From Auxenochlorella pyrenoidosa (taxonomy: Eukaryota > Chlorophyta > Trebouxiophyceae > Chlorellales > Chlorellaceae), in the NCBI GenBank assembly GCA_001430745.1, contig KQ481942.1, positions 193,647 through 205,396 on the forward strand: DNA of 11,750 nucleotides, given 5' to 3'. Of this stretch, positions 1 through 7,637 are shown piece by piece. Position numbers and translations under genes: made by a program. Below the pieces are notes generated by a model. It was not told the origin of the DNA and searched no databases. It saw only the letters and a list, made by a program, of their open reading frames with translations. Numbering within the stretch: position 1 is the stretch's first letter; the number at the start of each line of letters is the position of its first letter.

Positions 1-265
1 ATGTGAGGGCCACAGGGCAAGCACCGAGGAGGCAAATACGTTTTGAGAGAAGAAGAGGGTGAGAGGTCGCGAGGGTTCCCCATTGCATGCAATGCAGCTG
101 CTTGTTCTCAGTGACGAACGGGCATGCATGGTCACGGTTGCATCCACAGGGCCGCTGCACTCATGCTGGCCTCTTTTCCACCCCCGCTCGCTCGCTACAT
201 GCCAGCTGCCGCGCAGCGCCCTGCCTGGCAGCAAGCCAGGCCGCCCGCCCAAGGCGGCAACGCAC
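1..265 (-). other. RTF2 intron 4, 5' part only
   Basis: After the ALKE codons the minus strand reads gtgcgt, a normal donor, in phase 0. I found no convincing acceptor followed by the expected Rtf2 CxxC exon between here and the window edge, so this stretch is read as intron. No other gene is supported in it. Confidence 0.65.
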
Positions 266-1522
266 CTCCTTTAGCGCCCGCTCGCTCAGCACGTGCCCGC
301 TCCTGCGCAGCACCACGAAGCGCGACTTGCCGTTGAAGGGCAGCCCGGTGATGGGGCAGGCAAAGCGCGCGGGGATGTCGGCGGCGGCCGCCTTGCTGCT
401 GGGCGCTGCGCCGGCGCCGCCGCTGCCGTCGCCGCCCCCAAGCTTGAGCACTGTCAGGTGCTTGAGCGAAGTGATGTGGGCCAGCGGCCTGGGCATCGAC
501 TTGTTGAGCAGCGCCTGCGGGGCGGTGGCGAGGCAGAGGGACAAGAAGGACATTGTTGGTGAGGGGGTGCGGCACGTGGGCGCAGCAGGCCGTGAAGCTG
601 GCAGCGGCTGCCATCCGGCAGCGGCAGCCCTGCAGCGCACCGACGCCTGCTGCCTGTGGGCCGCACAGTTGGGCAGGCAAGGCAAGTCGCGGCGCTCGCC
701 TGCAGCACTGCACCCTTGCTGCGCACCCACGAAGCCTGCCTGAAGGCATCAAGCCGCCCCCAAGCTTTGCCTGCAGCACAGCGTACTTGCTGCGCAACCA
801 GGCTGCCTGCACGAAGGCCGCTCACCCAACCCCTGGCCCCTCGCCTGCAGCACAGCGTCCTTGTTGAACAGGCTGCCCAGCTCGTCAGCCACGCAGGGCG
901 GCTGCAGCGGCATGCCGCTCAGCTGGCAGGTGGTCCACCGCGCCAGCCGCTCCTCTTCTGGGTTCACCTGCGCACGCGGCGGCTCGGGGCAGGTCTCTGA
1001 TTGCATGTGCGGACGGGGGGCCGGGAGGGGGGAAGCTCCAGCAAACACACACCGGCAGGAGGCAGCCGGCCAGTCGGCAGACCCACAAACAGCCTTCACC
1101 TTGTCTGCCTTTTTCCCCGCGTACATCTCCAGGTAGCAGGAGCGGGACTCGGCGCCAGTGGAGCCGCCATCGCCGCCGCCGCCTAGCAGGCGCGGCAGCA
1201 GCTCGAGCGTCGCGCCCGGGGGGACGCCTGCTGCTGCCAGCGAGGAGTGCGGGTCCAACGTGCGTCCGCCGCACACCACGCGCTGCAGTTCGGGGGTAAA
1301 GAGAAAGCAGGAGGATGAGTGCAGAGGCCAGGAAGGCCACCAGTGCGACCACCTGCCGCCGCTGCCACCGGCGACCCTTTCTGGCGCCTCACGCACAGGT
1401 GCGGCGCCGTTGGCGGCTTCATAGGCCTTCAGCCCGCTGACAGATGCCACCGAGTCGCCCGGCTGCGCCTGGCAAGCCCGCATGGCGCCTTCCGGCAGCC
1501 GCACGAAGAGTTGAAGCACCAT
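1..1522 (-). CDS. RTF2: RTF2-like protein with N-terminal ubiquitin-like domain (3' end outside window)
   Basis: Exons (minus): 1522-1397, 1282-1100, 967-845, 514-266; the remainder lies beyond position 1. Start is the first in-frame ATG at 1522. Residues 1-77 resemble ubiquitin and end PRLLGG, followed by GGDGGSTGAESR. Then come the Rtf2 signatures: ARWTTCQLSGMPLQPPC (about 114-128), SLFNKDAVLQ|ALLNKSMP, AHITSLKHLTVLKL, FACPITGLPFNGKSRF (from about 195) and SGHVLSERALKE (216-227). Rtf2 proteins carry a modified RING-like zinc fold; in fission yeast they act at stalled forks, in human cells at the replisome, and in Arabidopsis RTF2 is needed for pre-mRNA splicing. The plant form also has the UBL extension. 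Expected next element, a CxxC pair, would be in an exon off the edge. Oddities: Ser216 stands where other family members have Cys (CGH); intron 3 (515-844) needs a GC donor; introns 1 and 2 are stop-free multiples of three. It diverges from the eIF2B gene. Family identity is firm; exact function in this alga is inferred. Confidence 0.9.
696..883 (-). repeat. Imperfect tandem triplication (71 and 74 bp) covering an exon 3'end and its splice junction
   Basis: A CTGCAG followed on the minus strand by GC occurs at 845-850 (true end of RTF2 exon 3), 771-776 and 700-705. The flanking sequence is repeated as well: minus-strand translations read LFNKDAVLQA (real exon), LRSKYAVLQA and VRSKGAVLQA. The two outer copies lie inside intron 3 and are not in frame with each other, as the periods are 74 and 71. 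They look like duplicated and decayed copies of the exon end, each carrying its own CAG|GC. Confidence 0.85.
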
Positions 1523-2037
1523 TGATGCGTTTGGGCAGTGTCGGTGAGTGCAGGATCACGGCAGAAAGGAGAAGAAGGCAAGGGAGAAGCCACAGGCGCT
1601 CGGACTTGTCTTCAAGTCTTGCCTGCTATGCTCGGCGTTCACCTCTCGACCTCGCATGCGCGATCTACGGCGTGCCCAACACTGTGGGGGCTGTCAGGAA
1701 TTGGCTGCAGAACGCTAAGGAGCTCCGCCACAACTCTGACAGCGTCGCTATGCGGACGGCTGGGCAATTCACGCTACATCCCAACGTCAGCGCATCGTCA
1801 GAGGGTAAGATAGCAATTGATCTGCAGGAATGACTGCAGTTTACGGCAAACTCTGCGCTGGCTTCACCCTTGCAGGCTTTCTGCGAACCCAAATGCTCTC
1901 TCACGCAGCTCAGATGGCTCTCTGAATCGAATTGCAGAGCTCAACACTGCCGCTCGCCGCGCTGCTCTTGCCGCCGCCTGCCGCTGCTCGCCGCCAAGAC
2001 ACCCCTCCCCACCTCCCCCATCACAGTCGGCTTGGCG
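1523..2037. promoter_or_regulatory. Divergent intergenic region between RTF2 and eIF2B alpha
   Basis: 515 bp separate the two opposing ATGs, so promoters and 5'UTRs of both genes should lie here, possibly as a shared bidirectional promoter. I see no TATA box at a suitable distance from either ATG. An ACGTCA (bZIP-type core) lies at 1784-1789, which may be chance. GC content falls relative to the genes in the middle (about 1690-1930). No coding region with homology is visible. Confidence 0.5.
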
Positions 2038-4745
2038 ATGCCGCAGCGCAGCGCAGCAGAGGCGGATGTTGTGGTGCGGGAGTTCCATGAGGCCCTGGCG
2101 CGCTCCTCCGACATGGCCGTGGCCGTGGCAGCCATTCAGGTGTGCTGCAGTGCGCTCAGCTTCGGGCTGTTGAGTGGAAGCTGCATCAGAGAGCCGAGCC
2201 ATTGCCGGGCTGAAGTTGGCCTGCATGATGGCTTGTTTCAGCAACAGTGCTCACCAAGCATCCCCTGCCTTTCTTGTCAGAAAGCAGGCCCGCGCGTTCA
2301 AGCGGAAAGGTGGCATGGCGCATGCCCATGCGCCTGCCTGATTGGCTGCCCGCCCGCACCCCGCAGGCGCTCACAACCGTGATCAAGAACAGCACGGCGC
2401 AGACGATGATGGGGCTGGAGCGCGAGCTCAAGGACGCGGCCGCCTCCCTGCAGCGCTGCAACCCCACAGCCATCTCGCTCAAGGCCGGCTGCGAGCTCTT
2501 CCTGCGGTGCGTGGGCCCCTCTTTCGCTGGCTTCTCTTTCGTGGGCCCCCTTCATCACTGCCTTCTGCCTGTTGTTGGATTTTTTCTGCCTGCGGTCTGT
2601 GGGCCTCCCTCACCAATGCCTCCTGCTTGTTCTCATTTGTGTTGGCGCCTTACGCGTGCACACTCAGTTGCCTGGTGTTCTTCCTCGCTAGCGACATAAC
2701 TTGGCCTGCTGCCACCCTTCCTGTCCCTGCCCCACACTTACCCTTGCCTCCCCCTCCTTTGTGCGCTCAGGTACACCACCCGCACGTCGGCGCTGGAGCT
2801 TGACACCTTCTCGGCAGCCAAGAAGCGGCTCATAGAGCGGGGGCAGCACTTTGCGGGTGCGTTGGGGGGCGGTGGGGACGGCGCGGCCCACCAGTCGCGG
2901 GCAGGGGCGGCACGGCGGTGCTTTGGCATCAAGCGGTTGTTCGCCGGCCTGCATGCTGGGTCGACAGAACCTTGAGAATGTGTGCAGGCATGCAGGGCAG
3001 CAGGTCAGGCTGCTGCAGTGCAGAGCCTGGCAAGCAGCTGGCTGCGCGCAGGGAGTCCCGCACGCATTAGACCGCAGCCAAGCACGTCCTTTGCCCGTGC
3101 CGTTGCAGAGACGTCCAAGCGAGCACGGGCGACCATTGCCGAGCTGGGCGAGCGGTTCATCCGGAAGGGGGCCACTGTGCTGGTGCACGGCCACTCGCGC
3201 GTGGCCATTGCCATCCTGCGCAAGGCGGCAGCGGCGGTGAGAGCCGCGGGGACTCGTGCGTGGCCGCTGGGCGGCGCAGGGGTGACGATGCAGGCATGGC
3301 ACTGCGCTGGTGCGCTGCAGGCTGCGTGGCCGCGGCGCGGCGGCGGCGCTGCGGCGTCTGTCCGGGTTCTCGCCTGGCGTCCTCCTCCCGCGTTCTTACC
3401 CCACGGGCCTCCGCCACCAGCATTGCCACACTGCCACTACGATCTCGCCCACAGACCCTTTCGCCCCACCCCCACCCCCAATCCCACCCTCACCCAACAT
3501 CCCTACCCACTGCCGCCGCCATGCAGGGCAAGCAGTTCAGCGTGATTGTGACAGAGGGGCGGCCCGACGAGACGGGGTTGACCATGGCGCGGGTGCTGGA
3601 GGAGATGCGGGTGCCCACCACGGTCATCCTGGACAGCGCGGCGGCGTACGCCATGGAGCGGTGGGTTGGCCACGGGCCTGTTTTGAGTGGCTCGCTGCGG
3701 CGCTCCATCTGTGCCTTGCTGGCGCTGCCTCGCAATGCGCGTTCCCCGTTAGCCCTTGGCAGGGCGGGCCTGCAGGCGTTGCCTGTACAGCTGGGGGTTG
3801 CTTCCTAACTTCTCACGAGCATGTTGCCGTATGCCTCCAAGCCCTGGCCGTTCCAATCCCTGGCCATCCCACACCCTGGCCATGATGCCTCCAAGCCCTG
3901 GCCATCGCAGACCCTGACCACCCCCCCTGGCGCCCCCTGCAGGGTGGATCTGGTGCTGGTGGGCGCCGAGGCGGTGGTGGAAAACGGCGGCGTGATCAAC
4001 AAGCTGGGCACGTACCAGGTGAGGCAGTGGAGGGCGCAGCCCGCCCTGCCCTGCTGCCGCGCCGCGCTGCGCCTGAGCATGCGGGCTGGCACAGCTCTGG
4101 AGCAGGGCTGACAGAGCAGGGCAGTCGGGCCCCGTGTGATGACCTGCCTGGTGCCCCCCTCCCAGCAGGTGTCCATCGCGGCCAAGGAGCACAACGTGCC
4201 GGTCTACGTGGCAGCAGAGAGCTACAAGTTTGCACGGTGCGTGGGTTTTTGGGCCAGGCACACAGCGCTGGGTGCTGACTCGCAGCGACTCTGTCGATCG
4301 CAGCGCTTCCTGGGTGGCGCGCCTGCTGCACCCACTCACAGACCCACCGACCCCACCCACCCACCCCCCACCCACCCGTAGACTCTACCCCCTGAACCAG
4401 CGGGACCTGCCTCTGGAGCGCAAGCAGCTCGACTTTGGGCCGCTGCTGCCCGCCAGCGTCAGCATCGACAACCCTTCGCGCGACTACACGCCGCCGCAGG
4501 TGGGGGTGGGGGTGGGGTGGGGTGGGGGCGCAGCACAGAGCGCACGGCGCTGGCAGCACAGAGCGCACGGCGCTGGCAGCGCATTCAATGCTCGCCGATT
4601 TTATTTCACTATGTACATATGATACATATAAGTGCTGCATCTCCCCCCCCCCTCCCCACCGCAGTACATCACGCTGCTGTTCACCGACCTGGGAGTGCTG
4701 ACGCCGGCGGCAGTCAGTGATGAGCTCATCCAGCTCTACGTTTGA
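2038..4745 (+). CDS. EIF2B1: Translation initiation factor eIF2B, alpha subunit
   Basis: Exons: 2038-2139, 2367-2506, 2771-2856, 3109-3236, 3527-3660, 3943-4018, 4169-4236, 4382-4499, 4665-4745; all join in phase to 310 residues (human subunit is about 305). eIF2B is the cytosolic guanine-nucleotide exchange factor for eIF2; alpha is a regulatory subunit that dimerises and bridges the decamer and senses phosphorylated eIF2. Recognisable stretches: [10 protein letters not shown] near the N-terminus, GCELFLR (about 75-81), [46 protein letters not shown] (200-217), [17 protein letters not shown] and the C-terminal [20 protein letters not shown]. The C-terminal half is the Rossmann-like IF-2B domain; the N-terminal half is helical. 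The related delta and beta subunits and methylthioribose-1-phosphate isomerase share the fold, but length, C-terminal motif and the ENGG(V/I)INK segment fit alpha. Start is the only in-frame ATG matching the family N-terminus. Intron 7 uses a tag acceptor; exon 7 has a CAGCAG tandem acceptor. Confidence 0.95.
3831..3903 (+). repeat. Direct repeat in eIF2B intron 5
   Basis: A 19-mer starting ATGCCTCCAAGCCC occurs at 3831-3849 and again at 3885-3903 (period 54). Between them the shorter CCCTGGCCAT motif is repeated with changes. It lies wholly in the intron 3661-3942, close to the acceptor. Confidence 0.85.
4500..4528 (+). repeat. G-tract with five runs of 4-5 G directly on a 5' splice site
   Basis: Intron 8 of the eIF2B gene begins with GT at 4500 and continues with G runs at 4502-4506, 4508-4512, 4514-4517, 4519-4522 and 4524-4528, each separated by one T. 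This satisfies the usual G-quadruplex pattern on the transcribed (sense) strand. The same intron ends with a C tract (4643-4652 and 4654-4657) before the gcag acceptor. Confidence 0.9.
4531..4580 (+). repeat. 23-bp tandem duplication in eIF2B intron 8
   Basis: The unit beginning CAGCACAGAGCGCACGG is present as two identical copies, 4531-4553 and 4554-4576, followed by the first four bases of a third. Confidence 0.95.
4581..4634 (+). other. AT-rich island in eIF2B intron 8
   Basis: About 50 bp of clearly AT-rich sequence sit inside a very GC-rich gene. It includes GATTTTATTTCAC and the perfect palindrome TATGTACATA at 4610-4619, then GATACATATA. Its position about 30-80 bases before the acceptor could suit a branch-point region; no insertion termini are visible. 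Confidence 0.6.
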
Positions 4746-4935
4746 AGGCCAGCCTTAAGCGTACCTCTCGATACCGTACCGTTCTAACACACCATGTCTG
4801 CATCCGCTGTGGCAGCCCCTGGCAGACAGAGCATCTCCCCTTCAGCACTGCTGCTGCTCCTTAACAACACGCGCTGGCGCTTGTCTTCACTTACACTGCA
4901 TGTGGAGATGGCACGGCTTACCCTTTCTGCTCCCA

Positions 4936-4940
4936 TGTAA
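4936..4940 (+). terminator. Putative TGTAA poly(A) signal of the eIF2B alpha gene
   Basis: TGTAA lies 191 bp after the stop codon. TGTAA is the usual near-upstream element in green-algal nuclear genes, with cleavage normally 10-20 bases later. This gives a 3'UTR of about 4746-4955. Confidence 0.65.
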
Positions 4941-5153
4941 CAGCGAGTGCTGAAGATTGGTGAGCACGACGTACCGACATTGTCCCAGTCAGACCAGCCA
5001 TGCCATGAGAGCAGCCAAGCAATGGGGGCACCCCTGGCTGTAGCACTGAAAAGCAGAGAAGCCGCCGGTGCTGCCGCTGCTCAAGCACAATGCGCCCCAC
5101 AGGTGTGGCGCTCGCGCGCTGCCCACCATTATGCCACTCATCTCCAACCAGCT

Positions 5154-5158
5154 TTACA
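5154..5158 (-). terminator. Putative TGTAA poly(A) signal of the DUF3455-like gene
   Basis: The plus strand reads TTACA here, i.e. TGTAA on the minus strand, 158-162 bp past the stop codon at 5316-5318. It is the only such pentamer I found downstream of that gene before the opposing transcript. Confidence 0.6.
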
Positions 5159-5315
5159 CACATGTGCATGGATACAGAGAGCCAAACTGATGGTGTTCAA
5201 AAATCAAGAATCCTCTCGACACACATTTACCATGCACGTAGGGACAGTCTCTCCGACTCTCTGTTGTTTCGGGGGCGGCTCAAGGCGCTACCAGGGCTTG
5301 TATGCAAGGCGCCCC

Positions 5316-7107
5316 TCAGCACATCCAGAACTTGAAGGTGGCACTGTAGTCAATGCCCTCCATGGTGCCCATCTCTCCCATGGTACAGGTGGGGGAGGGG
5401 ACCTGCCCGCCCTTGGTGTTGGTGCGGGTGATATACTGCAAGTGGGGGGCGAGAGGGCAGAAGGTGCTCGGAGCACTGGGAGGCGAGGGGCAGGAACGAC
5501 AAGCAAGATGATTATGTGAGCACCTGACAGGTGACAGAAAGATGGGTGCGTCGAGATAATGGCACAGAAACGGCAGGACGGCCGGCCGGGGCTGTGCCAG
5601 CTGGGTGGATGTGCAAAGCCGCGGGCAAGCCACACAGACGCCAGCAGCAAGGCCCTGCCAGCGTTCCTCACCCTGATGCCCATCACGCAGCCAGACGTGT
5701 TGAAAGCCTCGCGCCTGCAGGGCACGGGGCTCGCCCAGTGGGCACCAATTCACAGGCTTAGCTCATGCAGGCATGCACACAGTACCCGTGTTGGAAACTG
5801 CCTGCCTGATACCATCGATGCGGGGCGCACCAGGGGCATGCGGATGTGCACGGAGGCAGCAAGTGGCATGCACAGGGAGTGCCACCAAGCAAAACCGGGC
5901 TGGCGCCAGCTCACCTGTAGATAGGTAGGTCGGAGGGCATGGCACCCGGGCCGGGCACCATTACCTGCCCCTGGGTGCGGCCCTGCAGGGGGGGAAGGAG
6001 GGGAGCAAATGGGGGAGGGTGGATGGGTCAGCGAGGTGGGCGGGTGCGAGGAGTCAGGGGGACAGGGAGCATTTGCGGGCCAGACGCGGTGTCCTTGTGC
6101 TGCCGGCGACAAGCGTTCTGGCAATAACGTGTCATGCCCGCGGCAACTGGCAGCATGCCATGGTGCACTGCGCTCCCGCAGCGCCGGACACACGGCCTGG
6201 GCTGCTGAAACGCCGGGCACAAACACTCCCCCACGCCCGCCACCACCAACCACCACCAACTTGCCTGGGCAAAGCCGCAAGTGAAGTTGTAGGATGGCAC
6301 CTTCTCAATCACAGAGTGCACGCCCGTCACCCCGCCCTCACACTTGAACGTCACTGCAGGGTGGGCAGCGGCGGCAGTTTGTATCGTACAAACCGGGACA
6401 GCCCAGGGCTGAGCTGCACGCAAGCCTCTTGCCTCCCGGTCAAAAACACGTGCCGGCGTCCTGACCATCCCCGGATGCCTTCCCATCGTTACTTCGCCTC
6501 TCTCACCATTCGAGTTGGTGTTCTCCCAGTGCGTGCCGTTGCAGGTGTAGATCTGGGGCCCGGCCCCTGCCAGGGCAGGCAGGGTGAGAGAGTGTGGTCA
6601 TGTCACCTGGAGCGGCCTCCCTGGGCGGGGGGAACTGCCTTGCCCGCAAGCACAGCACTGTGCTGATGCCTGGGAGATCGGTGGCCTGCATACAGGCACA
6701 CAAACCTGCAGAACACCACCTAGCCTGCGCCCTCACCAGGGCACGAGTATTTGGGGATGCACGCAGACGGCACCTCCAGCACGGCCGGCACGAGGGTAGA
6801 GTACTCGGCTGGAGGGGTTGCAGGGAGCAGGAGCAGCCGATGAGCGACAGGGAGATGAGAAGGCACACGCCGCCGCTGTACTGCCTGATCACCGCTCCAC
6901 AACCGCCGCTACCCTTGGACTCAGCACCCAGCAGCCCCGAAGGAGCCATTGTGGCCCCCTCGCCAGAAGACCACCTTGCAGCGCACCGGAAGGAGCCATC
7001 TCCTGAAGCAGCGCCCGAGCGGCAGCGGCCTCGGCTGGGGCGGCGGCCCAGCCTGCTGCGGCCAGCAGCACTGCGCAGGCAGCGGCGGCAGACATCAAGC
7101 GAGCCAT
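5316..7107 (-). CDS. Secreted Cys-rich protein, probable DUF3455 family
   Basis: Exons (minus): 7107-6987, 6808-6737, 6566-6507, 6353-6265, 5982-5915, 5714-5672, 5435-5316; all phases agree and give 190 residues. Start is the first ATG in frame. Residues 1-30 form an Ala-rich hydrophobic signal peptide (core CAVLLAAAGW); no other membrane segment is seen. The mature part matches the DUF3455 pattern: LVPAVLEVP near the start, GPQIYTCNG (68-75), then MGIRYITRTNTKGGQVPSPTC (near 148-168), where the family has a YxxRxNTxGGxxPxxxC box, and a final IDYSATFKFW. DUF3455 proteins are extracytoplasmic and of unknown function, found in bacteria, fungi and plants. Eight Cys (57, 63, 73, 89, 110, 146, 168 and the last residue, 190) could form four disulfides. 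Four N-glycosylation sequons are at 74, 84, 107 and 142. Intron 4 (5983-6264) has a GC donor. The 43-base exon 6 is required to keep frame and homology. Family assignment is from memory of the motif and is less certain than the gene structure. Confidence 0.72.
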
Positions 7108-7637
7108 GGGGCAGTGGCGCGTGCTGTCCAAGGTAAGAGGGAAGCGAGGCTTTGCGAAATTTTCTTGCCCCAAGTTTAAGTGCCCCGCTGAGTCAGAAGC
7201 TGCGGGAGCCTTCCCGGCATCTTGACATCATCCACCTGCCTGCCCATGGATCTCCTTGTGCTGACCTGCCCTCAAACTAATCCCAGGGCTGGTAGGCAGC
7301 TGCAGGACGGCTGGGCATGCAAGCACAACTGTATTGCCTACTTGAGGTCTGTGTGCTCGGCAGCCTTCCGTGCTGGGCGCGCTGGTACCAGCGCGGCTTG
7401 CCAGCTGTCGCGGTGGGCGCAGATCAAGCACCCACCGCCTGAATGCTCCCACACATGCGGCCTGGTGCTAACGGAGGAAGCAGTGCTCAAGTTTGCAGGT
7501 GCGAGAAATTCAAAATGTACACAAGAAGGGGAGGGCCAAGACAGGCGCACAGGAGACTCTGCAACACAGGCAGGGGTGCTGGGAAGCACGGTACAGAGGG
7601 AGAGCACAGAGTGCAGCGCACGACGGCTGCCGCCAGC
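7108..7637. other. Intergenic region between two minus-strand genes
   Basis: 530 bp should contain the 3'UTR of the upstream cyclase gene and the promoter and 5'UTR of the secreted-protein gene. I found no TGTAA on the minus strand; near variants TGTAC occur around 7516 and 7591. No TATA box is clear, though a modestly AT-richer stretch (about 7155-7182) lies 50-75 bp before the ATG at 7107. An 18-bp palindrome lies at 7378-7395. No protein homology is seen in any frame. Confidence 0.5.
7378..7395. repeat. 18-bp perfect palindrome
   Basis: CGCGCTGGTACCAGCGCG is its own reverse complement, centred between 7386 and 7387. It is symmetrical with no spacer, so it looks like a dimeric protein-binding site rather than an RNA hairpin with a loop. 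Confidence 0.9.

Larger units (their letters stand above)
4746..5315. other. Convergent 3' intergenic region
   Basis: 570 bp between the stop codons of two convergent genes. It holds one TGTAA on each strand (4936-4940 plus, 5154-5158 minus), leaving roughly 180 bp between the two expected cleavage zones. GC content is lower than in the genes. No ORF in it resembles a protein, and no RNA gene is apparent. Confidence 0.6.

Noticed and set aside
87..743. 218-codon open frame on the plus strand opposite RTF2
   Set aside because: No family resemblance; it is antisense to exons that match Rtf2. Long chance frames are expected at this GC content.
3470..3526. C-rich tracts near several acceptors as microsatellite elements
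   Set aside because: They fit the C-rich polypyrimidine tracts seen before most acceptors here (for example 4341-4381 and 8114-8145).
4603..4634. TATA-like sequence as a promoter for a second transcript
   Set aside because: It lies within an intron of the eIF2B gene; no gene starts downstream on either strand.
7108..7173. Longer N-terminus for the secreted protein starting at 7173
   Set aside because: The codon there is TTG, not ATG, and the extension would bury the signal peptide.
7340..7430. tRNA-like region around the 18-bp palindrome
   Set aside because: No cloverleaf, no B-box motif GGTTCGANTCC and no anticodon arm.
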